This document shows positions 6,859-14,139 of a stretch of 26,270 nucleotides of DNA, piece after piece. The translations under genes were made by a program, and so were the position numbers. The notes beneath the pieces are model-generated. The model was not told the DNA's origin and made no database searches. It saw only the letters and a program-made list of their open reading frames with translations. The stretch lies in the NCBI RefSeq assembly GCF_946220915.1, contig NZ_CAMIHH010000040.1, positions 1 to 26,270 of the forward strand, read 5' to 3'. The stretch comes from an uncultured Flavobacterium sp. Lineage in GTDB: Bacteria; Bacteroidota; Bacteroidia; Flavobacteriales; Flavobacteriaceae. Within the stretch, counting starts at the first letter, position 1. Each line of letters opens with the position of its first letter.

Positions 6859-8766
6859 TTATTGTGCTTGTTTTATCGTAAGGCCCTCATCATACTGCAT
6901 AATGTAAATACCGGTATTATAGTTGCCCCCCTTTTCTTCCGCATAGCTAAATTTATTTTCCACCTGTTCTGAGGTTATTGCGGCGGTTCCTTCTGCAAAA
7001 CCTTCCTGCTGGAATAACCTTAGTATGGTATCGAAAGTTACATCGAAGCCCCGTGTAGCAAACTGGTTGGGCATAATGCCGTTCTTCTCCTTAAAAACCC
7101 TCCTGAAAATGGCAGCTTCCTGGCTGTCATTTTCCTTTGTTACCGATGGGTACAGCATCTTTAGCTTTGCCAGCCTGTCCATTGGCATTTCATCATTTTC
7201 AAGGGCATCGGTAATCTCGGGCACCACCAACTGCACCTGGTGATCGGCCAGCAGCGTAACCAGCAGTTTGGTTGTAGTAAGTACCATGCCTGTATTTTCC
7301 GATTCCAGTATTACATAATTAATTTTGTCTTTAACAAGATGGCTGCGCAGTATGGCATCTGTAGGCGTACCCTCTATAAAATGTGCATCAGGATAGTTGG
7401 CCTTTATAAATTCGCGGGCGCTTGCTTTTTTAGGGTCAACCACAACGATAACATTCCCGTTCTTATCTTTCAGGTAGTTTACCATTGCCATCTTTACTTC
7501 GTCTGCCTGCGGTATGGAATTGAAAAGGTTGCTGTACGGTTTGCCTGCATCCCTGGACAGCGGCGAAATAACCGGGATTTTCTTTGATGCCAAAAGTGCG
7601 GCTGCATTCTCGGCGTTCGACTGGAAGAAAGGCCCTATAACCGCATCTGAGGCAGCCAGTGACGATGCCAGCCCGTTAACGTCCGACCCATTCCTGCTTT
7701 CCTTCGAGTCATATATCCTTACCTTCAGCGGAAGGCCCATTACTTTTGCAGAATCAATGGCCATCATGGCGCCTGCATAAAAATCGAGTGTCATATTCAG
7801 GAATTTATCGTTGCGCAGCAACTGCCTTCGTATGGTATCACTTTGCATTCTCGCCATATTAAAAGGAAGGAGCAATGCAATTTCTTTCTGTTCCGATTTT
7901 TTGAGCGTTTTGGCGAGGTCGGTCACAGTACCCGATGCAGCCCTTACCGGCGCATCATTCAACGCAACCGCCTTGTCAGAAGGCAACCTCAGGGTCATGC
8001 CATCTTTAAGCCCATCTTTCAGCTCAGGGTTTAGTTTAAGCAGTTCAGCTTCTGTCAAGCCTGTCCTTTTCAATATGCTGTACATGGTCTCTTTTGGCTG
8101 CACAACATATTCTGTGTAGGATTGCCCTGCTACAGGGGCTACCTGGCCTTTTACCACATTATTATCTACAAGCTTAAGGTTATACCCCAACGGCAGCGTA
8201 TCTTTTACCGACGGATTGAGTTCTTCGATAAGCTGTACGGTGATGCCATGCTTCCTGGCAATGGAATACTTGGTCTCCCCTGCTTCAACAATATGGTAGA
8301 TGTACGCGTTTATCCCCTTTTTAGCGTCGGCTTTCTCGGCAGCCTTTACCTGCGCCGCCACCCCACTGCCTTTTACCGGGATGATAACCTGCTGCCCTTC
8401 CTTTAGGCCGTCTTTGACCGATTCACCATTGGCTTTTTGTATGTCTTCTACCGTTACACCATATTTTTTAGAAAGGCTGTAAAGGGTTTCCTTTGGCTCA
8501 ACCATGTGGATGGTATTGGCCACTTTTGTAGGCACATCCTTAACTTTTACAGTTTTGCCGCTTACGGGGATCAGCAACGTTGCGCCTTCCCTGAGGCCGT
8601 TCTTGGCATCAGGGTTTAGCCTGTTGATGTCGTATGGGGTAACCTGGTATTGTTTCGCAATGGCTGATACCGTTTCGCCTTTTTTTACTGTATGCTTTTT
8701 ATAATCCTGGGCATGGGCGCTGAAAGATAGTGCAAGTAAAAGAACAAGGGTCGCGAGATATTTCAT
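6859..8766 (-). CDS. Four-LysM exported protein with periplasmic-binding-like domain
   Basis: A 635-residue exported protein. Signal peptide at 1-19 (cleavage at SAHA-Q). Four LysM peptidoglycan-binding domains at about 25-67, 87-131, 157-201 and 219-262, each with the GET-x-x-x-IA...N pattern and closing with an LxIPV-like strand. After a linker a type I periplasmic-binding-protein-like domain starts at KEIALLLPFNM (about 294) and runs to the C-terminus, with a fold reminiscent of LpoA or amino-acid receptor domains (DFYAGAMMAIDSAK, VIGPFF). The protein probably anchors to the cell wall and either senses a ligand or regulates peptidoglycan synthases; that is inference. It has its own promoter-like box at 8798-8805 and leads the operon with OsmC and DUF3820. 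Confidence 0.92.
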   Translation of the reverse strand: MKYLATLVLLLALSFSAHAQDYKKHTVKKGETVSAIAKQYQVTPYDINRLNPDAKNGLREGATLLIPVSGKTVKVKDVPTKVANTIHMVEPKETLYSLSKKYGVTVEDIQKANGESVKDGLKEGQQVIIPVKGSGVAAQVKAAEKADAKKGINAYIYHIVEAGETKYSIARKHGITVQLIEELNPSVKDTLPLGYNLKLVDNNVVKGQVAPVAGQSYTEYVVQPKETMYSILKRTGLTEAELLKLNPELKDGLKDGMTLRLPSDKAVALNDAPVRAASGTVTDLAKTLKKSEQKEIALLLPFNMARMQSDTIRRQLLRNDKFLNMTLDFYAGAMMAIDSAKVMGLPLKVRIYDSKESRNGSDVNGLASSLAASDAVIGPFFQSNAENAAALLASKKIPVISPLSRDAGKPYSNLFNSIPQADEVKMAMVNYLKDKNGNVIVVVDPKKASAREFIKANYPDAHFIEGTPTDAILRSHLVKDKINYVILESENTGMVLTTTKLLVTLLADHQVQLVVPEITDALENDEMPMDRLAKLKMLYPSVTKENDSQEAAIFRRVFKEKNGIMPNQFATRGFDVTFDTILRLFQQEGFAEGTAAITSEQVENKFSYAEEKGGNYNTGIYIMQYDEGLTIKQAQ

Positions 8767-8792
8767 GTGTAGACGTTTATAAACAATTAAGC

Positions 8793-8817
8793 CGTTACAA
8801 AGTTAATTTTTGTAACG
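8793..8817. promoter_or_regulatory. Operator-like palindrome over the LysM-operon promoter
   Basis: CGTTACAAA and TTTGTAACG are perfect 9-base inverted arms with a 7-base spacer. The dyad is centred on the -7 box of the downstream operon (8798-8805) rather than lying after it, and no T-run follows on the minus strand, so a repressor or activator site is more likely than a terminator. The binding protein is unknown. Confidence 0.5.
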
Positions 8818-8830
8818 ACTTATTGGCAAA
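8798..8830 (-). promoter_or_regulatory. Putative promoter of LysM-OsmC-DUF3820 operon
   Basis: Minus strand TTTG at 8830-8827, a 21-base spacer, then TAACTTTG at 8805-8798. This fits the Bacteroidota two-part promoter (TTTG / TAnnTTTG) best of all candidates in the window. The -7 box lies 31 bases before the ATG. Confidence 0.65.
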
Positions 8831-8880
8831 TTAACCTTTATAATTTTCAGTTAAAATCAAACGCCGTGCCCCATAAGGCA

Positions 8881-9258
8881 TTAGTCAGATTTGTTGGCCA
8901 CGCCATCCTCATCGGGCGGAGCGGGCACACGAACCAGCGATCCCCTTTCGGTTTCAAGCTCTTTCACAAAAGTCTTAAGGTCGGCCTTTGCCGATTTGTG
9001 CAGCGGGATGAGCAACACAGTCCCGCCCGAAATGCCATTAACCGCACTTTTATTAAATGCATAGATATCTTTGGGATCTACCAAATATTTCCGGGAGATC
9101 ATAATGATCTTTTCCCCCTGTTCCACCTTGTGTGTAATAAAAAAGGAATCGGTGCCTTCCTTCTTATTTTCCTTTCCCCTGTGCCTTGCCTCATCAGCCT
9201 GCGCAAAAACACCTGTTGCCACTAAAAGGGCAAAAACCAAAGCTGTAATCTTCTTCAT
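8881..9258 (-). CDS. Small exported single-LysM protein
   Basis: A 125-residue exported protein with a Sec signal peptide (1-19, cleavage at GVFA-Q) and one LysM domain at about 42-86 (HKVEQGEKIIMIS ... GGTVLLIPLHK). A charged segment (ADEARHRGKENKKEG) precedes the domain and an acidic Pro-rich tail follows. The LysM core resembles the first domain of the neighbouring 9463-10188 protein, especially the DPKDIYAFN / RPQDIYEYN block and the terminal IPLHK / IPLHR, suggesting local duplication. It lies on the same strand as the large LysM gene; a terminator at 9383-9408 separates it from the next LysM gene, so it needs its own promoter, though no exact TAnnTTTG box is visible in 9259-9382. Confidence 0.88.
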   Translation of the reverse strand: MKKITALVFALLVATGVFAQADEARHRGKENKKEGTDSFFITHKVEQGEKIIMISRKYLVDPKDIYAFNKSAVNGISGGTVLLIPLHKSAKADLKTFVKELETERGSLVRVPAPPDEDGVANKSD

Positions 9259-9382
9259 AAAATGGCGTATTTAATTATTAAATCCGCCTACATATATCCT
9301 GAAGTAAAATTACTGATTTTCAATTGCGTAGACTATCAACAATAGTTAATTAACAACTGTTCTCCGTGTTAAAAACAAAAAT

Positions 9383-9408
9383 AAAAAAACCCTGAGTGTT
9401 ATTCAGGG
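9383..9408 (-). terminator. Intrinsic terminator between LysM genes
   Basis: CCCTGA (9390-9395) and TCAGGG (9403-9408) form a 6-bp stem with a 7-base loop. On the minus strand it is followed by seven T residues (complement of 9383-9389) and more T-rich sequence. It is placed to end transcription of the 9463-10188 gene. Confidence 0.8.
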
Positions 9409-9462
9409 ATATCTTGTAAAATATGACTTGTTAATTATATTTTCAGTAACCAGTTGATGCAA

Positions 9463-10188
9463 TTACTTAATGCTCACGATCTTTTTCACATCAGCATTTT
9501 GTGGTTCCTTACCCTCCGATGGAATGTTAAGTACTTGGCCAACCTGCAACCCGTTTCTAAGAAGTTTTTTATTTGCCTGGGTAATGGCATCTATGGTTGT
9601 ATTATACTTAAGGGAAAGCCTGTAAAGGTTATCGCCGTATACCACTTTATGGGTAAGCTTTTTCGCTTCTGTAATTGTTCCTTTTTGTTCTGCCATTGCA
9701 TTATCTGCCATCTCTGCCGGTGCATCAGGAGCGGCTACAGGTTCTGTATTGATAACCGTTACGTCTTTGGTTTTTGCTTCAGGTCCCGGGGTCGCTGCAA
9801 TAGCATCGCCTGCTGCGGCACTGTTTGTAATTTCGTTACCTGTTTCCTTTTCTTTTAAAGCGACACTGCGTGCCGGTGTTTTTTTGAGAAGGTCATAGTT
9901 ATTATTTTCCTTGTTTTGAAAATTCACGGTTTCTACCTGCCTGTGCAAAGGTATCTGCAGCCTCATCCCCTGGCTGATGCCTTCTGCAGTTCCATCATTA
10001 TATTCATAAATATCCTGTGGCCGTATCCTGTAAGATTTTGCAATGAGCACCACTGTTTCGCCTAATGCAACCGTGTGTACCTGAAACTTTTCGCCGGGCT
10101 CAGCCAGTCCTGTTTCCTGGGTCATTTGTGCAAAAACATTTTCATTTAAAATTGTGAGGAAAAATAATACAAAAATAATTTTTTTCAT
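9463..10188 (-). CDS. Exported two-LysM protein
   Basis: A 241-residue exported protein from the ATG at 10188; a longer in-frame start at 10242 adds 18 residues ahead of a typical MKK signal peptide and is rejected. The signal peptide ends near NVFA-Q. LysM 1 spans about 35-83 (FQVHTVALGETVVLIAKS ... LQIPLHR); a low-complexity Ala/Pro/Asn-rich linker follows (about 85-175); LysM 2 closes the protein (LTHKVVYGDNLYRLSLKYN ... VGQVLNIPSEG). The layout resembles cell-wall anchored adaptors. LysM 1 is similar to the single LysM of the downstream 8881-9258 protein. The leader is CA-rich and without an exact -7 box. Confidence 0.88.
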   Translation of the reverse strand: MKKIIFVLFFLTILNENVFAQMTQETGLAEPGEKFQVHTVALGETVVLIAKSYRIRPQDIYEYNDGTAEGISQGMRLQIPLHRQVETVNFQNKENNNYDLLKKTPARSVALKEKETGNEITNSAAAGDAIAATPGPEAKTKDVTVINTEPVAAPDAPAEMADNAMAEQKGTITEAKKLTHKVVYGDNLYRLSLKYNTTIDAITQANKKLLRNGLQVGQVLNIPSEGKEPQNADVKKIVSIK

Positions 10189-10340
10189 AGTAGTGTTCTT
10201 TGGTTGTTTCCTGAAGTGAAAGGTATAAAAAAAACACAGCAAACAATAGTGTTTACAATTTATTAATAAGAATTACCCTAATTAAAAAATCCTAAAGCCT
10301 TTTACAGATTAATAGGGATAATTCCGAATAAAATTGCATT

Positions 10341-10472
10341 ATGAGTAAAAATTACTTAAAAAACAAACGGCCTGACAGCACAAAATATTTGAGAGACTGG
10401 TCAGAAACAGCTTTAATAAGTTTAAACAATCTCCCACCGGGCATTTTGCAAGCCCTGGCTACATTGTCTTAA
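10341..10472 (+). CDS. Possible 43-residue protein
   Basis: An ATG-initiated frame of 43 codons, beginning MSKNYLKNKRPDSTKYL, ends four bases into the convergent gene at 10469. It lies in an otherwise empty 280-base stretch (10189-10468), which is A/T-rich and shows no repeat or terminator. The protein is basic at the N-terminus and has a short hydrophobic C-terminal half (LNNLPPGILQALATLS). I do not recognise it, and no exact TAnnTTTG box or Shine-Dalgarno precedes it, so it may be chance. Confidence 0.3.
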   Translation: MSKNYLKNKRPDSTKYLRDWSETALISLNNLPPGILQALATLS

Positions 10473-10699
10473 TTATTCTTTTTGGCATTCATTATCTGCC
10501 ATTGGTCATTAAGGTATTTCACTTTGCGCACCTCTTTCATGATGTCTTCACGCTCCTCTTCAAAGTAATCACTGTCTTTAGCGTTATGCTCATCAAGATC
10601 GGCTGCCCGTTCCAGCAAATTGTCCATTACAGGCTGTAGTTTGTCCTTTACTATCTGCGGCATCGCCCCAAATAAATCTTCAAGTTCCTTTTTTAGCAT
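10469..10699 (-). CDS. Small acidic helical hypothetical protein
   Basis: A 76-residue soluble protein, strongly charged and probably all-helical (KELEDLFGAMPQIVKDKLQP, then EEEREDIMKEVRKVKYLNDQ). No signal peptide, membrane segment or cysteine. I do not recognise the family. Codon use and length are consistent with a real gene, and the frame fills the space between the small ORF at 10341 and the rnz region. The leader (10700-10816) is A/T-rich without an exact -7 box. The heptad-like spacing of Leu and Ile could support a coiled coil, which would fit a small adaptor or regulator, but this is only inference. Confidence 0.65.
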   Translation of the reverse strand: MLKKELEDLFGAMPQIVKDKLQPVMDNLLERAADLDEHNAKDSDYFEEEREDIMKEVRKVKYLNDQWQIMNAKKNN

Positions 10700-10816
10700 A
10701 TTTTTTTATTTACTGACAATTGTTATGATAATTAAATTCAGGATCATTGCGTCCTTTAAGCTCTTACATTCAGCCTGATTACAAGACAGGATATTTAAAA
10801 GATAGCATCTTACAGC

Positions 10817-11722
10817 TTACAATGCAAATACCCTGCCGTCATCTGCGAGCTCAACATCGCCGAATACAGACTTTGCCTCATCCCTGAATAATTCTATTGA
10901 CTCGTATCTTGTAGAAAAATGCCCTAATATCAGCTTTTTTACATTCGCCATTTTCGCAATTGCAGCAGCCTGCCTTGCTGTGGCATGCATTGTTTTTTCG
11001 CACAGGTGCAATTCGGATTCAAGGAAGGTGCTCTCGTGGTATAGTACATCCACATCTTTGATCAGCGGGACAATGCCTTCATCGTAAAGCGTGTCCGAGC
11101 AAAAGGCGTAGCTTTTTGACGCTGGCGGGTCAAAGGTCAGTTCTGCATTCGGCACCAGCCTGCCGTCATCGAGGTTAATGTCGCCACCATTTTTTATTTT
11201 CTGGTAATACACTACGTCAATGCCATGCTTTTCAACAGCTTCGATATTAAGTTTGCGTTCGCCCGGCTTTTCACGAAAAAGAAAGCCATTGGTATACACC
11301 CTATGCTTCAGCGGGATGGTCGATACTACTACTTTTTTATCCTCATAAACTATTTCCGTTTCTTTGCCTTCCAGCTCATGGAAATACAGGTTATAGCCTG
11401 TCCAGGAATTTGAAAGCCTTAATTGCAGCAGGATAATCTCTTTTACCCCTTTTGGCCCATATACATGCAGGTCGGTTTTTCTGTTAAGCAGCGAAAAGGT
11501 AGAGATAAGGCCAATCAGGCCATAAAAATGGTCGCCGTGCAAGTGGGATATGAATACATGGTTTATTTTAGAGAACCGTAGCTTGTTTTTACGCAGTTGC
11601 ACCTGCGTACCTTCACCACAATCGATGAGGAACATCCTGTTGCTTATTTCAAGCACCTGCGATGTTGGGTTTGTAAGTGTTCGTGGGGTTGCGGCATAAC
11701 AGCCAAGTATGGTTAAGTTCAT
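10817..11722 (-). CDS. rnz: Ribonuclease Z
   Basis: Zinc-dependent endonuclease of the metallo-beta-lactamase fold that trims tRNA 3' ends. With the ATG at 11722 (MNLTILGCYAATPRTLTNP) the protein is 301 residues, the usual size for the short form; a TTG five codons earlier is in frame but unnecessary. The metal site HLHGDH is at 60-65, followed by FYGLIGLIST; LIDCGEGTQVQLRK (32-45) is a family signature; FCSDTLYDEGI and GHFSTRY supply later ligands. The gene sits 75 bases downstream of the STAS-like gene on the same strand, the common flavobacterial pairing as far as I recall. Confidence 0.95.
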   Translation of the reverse strand: MNLTILGCYAATPRTLTNPTSQVLEISNRMFLIDCGEGTQVQLRKNKLRFSKINHVFISHLHGDHFYGLIGLISTFSLLNRKTDLHVYGPKGVKEIILLQLRLSNSWTGYNLYFHELEGKETEIVYEDKKVVVSTIPLKHRVYTNGFLFREKPGERKLNIEAVEKHGIDVVYYQKIKNGGDINLDDGRLVPNAELTFDPPASKSYAFCSDTLYDEGIVPLIKDVDVLYHESTFLESELHLCEKTMHATARQAAAIAKMANVKKLILGHFSTRYESIELFRDEAKSVFGDVELADDGRVFAL

Positions 11723-11797
11723 TTGTTTCAGGTCCAAGGTTTCAGGTTGCTCCTGTAACCGGCAAAACCTACAGAAAATATTAAATAGGTAAATCAG

Positions 11798-12130
11798 TTA
11801 AAAGCCCAGGTCGCGTTCTATCTCTTCCATCTCGATTATGTCATTTGCCTCCAGTAGTGTTGGCACCACCACCATTTCATCGGGCACTTCCGTAAAGTCG
11901 ATGTCGTTAGCCACCAGCACGAATGATTTTTTAGCCTTACGGTGCCTGTCCGACAGTGGCAGGAATGTAAGCACTGTATCCAATGCAATATCATTGTCGC
12001 TTGTCAGGTCAAGGATTAAGTTATGTTCTCTATAGCTGTGGTATTCAGCAGTAACTTTGTCAAGAAATGCCTGTACATCGCCCTGGGTATCCTTTATGGT
12101 TATGGTGTGCCCTTTTTCTTCTACTTTCAT
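11798..12130 (-). CDS. STAS-like small protein upstream of rnz
   Basis: A 110-residue soluble protein with the alternating strand-helix pattern of anti-sigma-factor-antagonist (STAS) domains: HNLILDLTSD strand, a helix through DTVLTFLPLSDRHRK, KKSFVLVAND strand, and a C-terminal VPTLLEANDIIEMEEIERDL segment that is very typical of flavobacterial homologues. Such proteins are sometimes labelled ribonuclease Z purely because of the neighbouring gene; this one has no HxHxDH metal motif and cannot be a nuclease of that family. Whether it is phosphorylated like true SpoIIAA proteins is unclear: no obvious D-S dyad in the usual place. It probably forms a transcription unit with rnz. Confidence 0.75.
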   Translation of the reverse strand: MKVEEKGHTITIKDTQGDVQAFLDKVTAEYHSYREHNLILDLTSDNDIALDTVLTFLPLSDRHRKAKKSFVLVANDIDFTEVPDEMVVVPTLLEANDIIEMEEIERDLGF

Positions 12131-12221
12131 TTTCTTTGAGGTGCTTAGGTTTGGGAGTAATCGAGTTTCTTAGGCTCTGTAATCGCTAAGGTACGAACTT
12201 ACATTATAAATCAGGTATCAT

Positions 12222-12298
12222 GTTTATAAGTTTATGGTTTAAGTTTATAGCTGTTCATAAAATAGTGCAAAACCATAAACTATAAACCTATAAACTTT
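12222..12298. repeat. Array B: short 8-nt-step inverted array after pyrB
   Basis: The left part (12222-12250) repeats a GTTTATAN word and the right part (12271-12298) repeats its complement (ATAAACNN) at a step of about 8 bases with occasional slips to 7. Between them lie about 20 unpaired bases. The array begins three bases after the pyrB stop on the minus strand and folds as a long A/U-rich hairpin. It differs in sequence from arrays A and C but shares the architecture. The rest of the 171-base gap (12131-12221) shows nothing clear. Confidence 0.75.
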
Positions 12299-12301
12299 CC
12301 A

Positions 12302-13231
12302 CTACTGCTTTATCTTCGAAGCCAGCAGGTATATTACAGCCATACGTACCGCCACACCATTCTCTACCTGTTCCAGTATTACAGACTGCTGGGAGTCGGC
12401 CACGTCGCTCGTAATCTCCACGCCACGGTTTATAGGGCCCGGGTGCATAATCACAATTTCTTTGTCCAGCGAATCAAGGAATGCCTTATCAACACCATAC
12501 TGCTGTGCATACTCGCGCGTCGAAGGGAAGTAATTCACATCCAGCCTTTCATTCTGCACGCGCAGCATATTCGCCACGTCGGCCCACTCCATCGCTTTGC
12601 GCAGGTTCGGTTCTACCGTCACACCCAGTGATTCCACATAGCGCGGTATAAGCGTTTTTGGCCCGCAGACTTTTACTTCGGCTCCCTGCATCTGCAAAGC
12701 GTATATATTGGATAAAGCTACTCGCGAATGCAGGATGTCCCCTACAATGACCACTTTTTTCCCCTCTACGCCGCCCAGCCTTTCGCGAATTGTATAGGAG
12801 TCGAGCAATCCCTGCGTAGGGTGCTCATGTGCGCCATCGCCAGCATTTACAATACTTGCGCTTACATTTCGGGAAAGGAAATGTGCTGCTCCGGGCTTTT
12901 CATGACGCATTACCACCATATCCACTTTCATCGAAAGTATGTTATTTACCGTATCAATGAGTGTTTCCCCTTTTTTTACTGACGACTGCGCGGCCGAAAA
13001 ACTGATGACATCGGCAGAGAGCCTTTTCTGGGCCAGCTCAAACGACAGTTTGGTGCGGGTACTGTTCTCAAAAAAAATATTGGCTATGGTAATATCGCGC
13101 AGCGACGGGACTTTTTTTATGGGCCGGTTGATGACTTCCTTAAACTGGTCGGCAGTCTCGAATATCAGGTCGATATCCGCCTTGTTAATATACTTTATGC
13201 CGAGCAGGTGATCAACGCTTAGTTCTTTCAT
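12302..13231 (-). CDS. pyrB: Aspartate carbamoyltransferase, catalytic chain
   Basis: Condenses carbamoyl phosphate with aspartate to N-carbamoyl-aspartate, the first committed step of pyrimidine synthesis. The 309-residue length is typical. Visible signatures: carbamoyl-phosphate loop FFENSTRTKLSFE (53-65), the mobile Lys in SVKKGET (84-90), HPTQGLLDSYTI (137-148) and IMHPGPINRGVEI near the C-terminus. No regulatory chain pyrI is adjacent. It is 20 bases downstream of pyrR, so the two form an operon. The ATG is immediately preceded by AACACA (AACACAATG), the motif shared with the other pyrimidine genes in this window. Array B follows the stop codon directly. Confidence 0.97.
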   Translation of the reverse strand: MKELSVDHLLGIKYINKADIDLIFETADQFKEVINRPIKKVPSLRDITIANIFFENSTRTKLSFELAQKRLSADVISFSAAQSSVKKGETLIDTVNNILSMKVDMVVMRHEKPGAAHFLSRNVSASIVNAGDGAHEHPTQGLLDSYTIRERLGGVEGKKVVIVGDILHSRVALSNIYALQMQGAEVKVCGPKTLIPRYVESLGVTVEPNLRKAMEWADVANMLRVQNERLDVNYFPSTREYAQQYGVDKAFLDSLDKEIVIMHPGPINRGVEITSDVADSQQSVILEQVENGVAVRMAVIYLLASKIKQ

Positions 13232-13251
13232 TGTGTTGCTGTAGTTATGCC

Positions 13252-13785
13252 TTAATTTAAATAAACACCGTCCTCACCCTCATTCTCTTTCCAGTGTACA
13301 CGTACTTTTTCATCGTTAATGGCATCTACCTGGCGGCCACGATAATCGGGCTGTATGGGCAGGTGGCGGCTAAAGCGGCGGTCGATGAGAACGAGGAGCT
13401 CGATTTCTGCCGGGCGGCCAAACGATTGTATCGCAGTAAGTGCCGCGCGGATGCTCCTCCCCGTATAAAGCACGTCGTCGATGAAAACCACTTTTTTGTC
13501 CTCTACCAAAAAATCGATCTCTGTGCGGTTGGCTTCCAGGGGCTTGTCATGCCTGCGGAAATCATCACGAAAAAAGGTAATGTCAAGGAAACCCAGCTTA
13601 ATTTCAGGGACGTTGTATTCCTGTTCCAGTATCTGCTTAATGCGCTTCGCCGGAAACCCGCCGCGTGGCTGCAGGCCAATCAATACGGTATTGGAAAAAT
13701 CCAGGTGCTTCTCAATCAACTGGCAGGCCAAACGGTGTAGGATGATATTGACTTCGGTGGAAGTGAGCAATATTTTCTGGCTCAT
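13252..13785 (-). CDS. pyrR: PyrR: pyr regulator / uracil phosphoribosyltransferase
   Basis: A 177-residue PRTase-fold protein; PyrR in Gram-positives binds pyr leader RNA to cause attenuation and also makes UMP from uracil and PRPP. The PRPP loop VVFIDDVLYTGRSIRAAL is at 99-116, GLQPRGGFPAKRI at 37-49 and the RNA/UMP contact region FFRDDFRRHD at 71-80. First gene of a pyrR-pyrB operon. The leader is short: a TAAATTTA box at 13808-13815 and AACACAA at 13794-13800 leave little room for a classical anti-terminator/terminator switch, and I see neither the usual PyrR-binding loop nor a terminator. Regulation, if present, is probably of another kind. ATG at 13785 has the family N-terminus. Confidence 0.94.
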   Translation of the reverse strand: MSQKILLTSTEVNIILHRLACQLIEKHLDFSNTVLIGLQPRGGFPAKRIKQILEQEYNVPEIKLGFLDITFFRDDFRRHDKPLEANRTEIDFLVEDKKVVFIDDVLYTGRSIRAALTAIQSFGRPAEIELLVLIDRRFSRHLPIQPDYRGRQVDAINDEKVRVHWKENEGEDGVYLN

Positions 13786-13793
13786 ATGCGGTG

Positions 13794-13815
13794 TTGTGTT
13801 TGGAGGGTAAATTTA
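13794..13815 (-). promoter_or_regulatory. pyrR promoter box plus shared pyr leader motif
   Basis: On the minus strand: TAAATTTA (one base off TAnnTTTG), seven bases, then AACACAA, eight bases before the pyrR ATG. The pyrD leader has TAAATTTG, also seven bases, then AACACAA. The motif would lie at the very 5' end of both transcripts. Confidence 0.45.
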
Positions 13816-13948
13816 AGGAAAAAATTCGGGAAAAGTAAACCGCACCTGCATTCACTAAAATCATAATGTAGTGCCAATTGAACCAATTTTAACAAAATCC
13901 TGTTTTTGTTGCCCTAACTTTATGAATGTAACCTAAAGAACAAAAGAC

Positions 13949-14116
13949 ATGAAAAACAAAGTAATCCATTTGGGCATCTTCGCATTATTGATGGGATGCC
14001 TTACAAGCTGCGAAGTGATAGGAGACATTTTCCAGGCCGGTATGGCAGTAGGCATATTCATTGTAATTGCCGTTGTTGTACTGATCATCTGGCTGATAAG
14101 CAAGTTCAGGAAGTAA
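13949..14116 (+). CDS. Tiny lipoprotein with one membrane segment
   Basis: A 55-residue protein starting MKNKVIHLG. A lipoprotein signal runs to the lipobox LTSC with C21, followed by EVIGDIFQAGM and then a strong hydrophobic segment (about 33-50, VGIFIVIAVVVLIIWLI) and a basic end (SKFRK). Similar very short proteins are widespread in Bacteroidota and are sometimes mislabelled phosphatidate cytidylyltransferase; this one is far too short to be that enzyme. A near-consensus box TAACTTTA lies at 13915-13922, 27 bases before the ATG. It is transcribed away from pyrR and convergently with the WG-repeat gene. Function unknown; a small membrane regulator or envelope peptide is possible. Confidence 0.75.
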   Translation: MKNKVIHLGIFALLMGCLTSCEVIGDIFQAGMAVGIFIVIAVVVLIIWLISKFRK

Positions 14117-14118
14117 TA

Positions 14119-14137
14119 AAGGGCCGCACAGGCCCTT
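14119..14137. terminator. Hairpin between convergent genes
   Basis: AAGGGCC (14119-14125) and GGCCCTT (14131-14137) form a 7-bp GC-rich stem with loop GCACA, two bases after the lipoprotein stop and two bases from the WG gene stop. T-rich sequence follows on the minus side (TTTATTAC), so it chiefly ends the WG transcript and may serve both. Confidence 0.7.
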
Positions 14138-14139
14138 CG

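Noticed and set aside
11798..12130. Second ribonuclease Z
   Set aside because: No HxHxDH metal motif and only 110 residues; the fold pattern is STAS-like.
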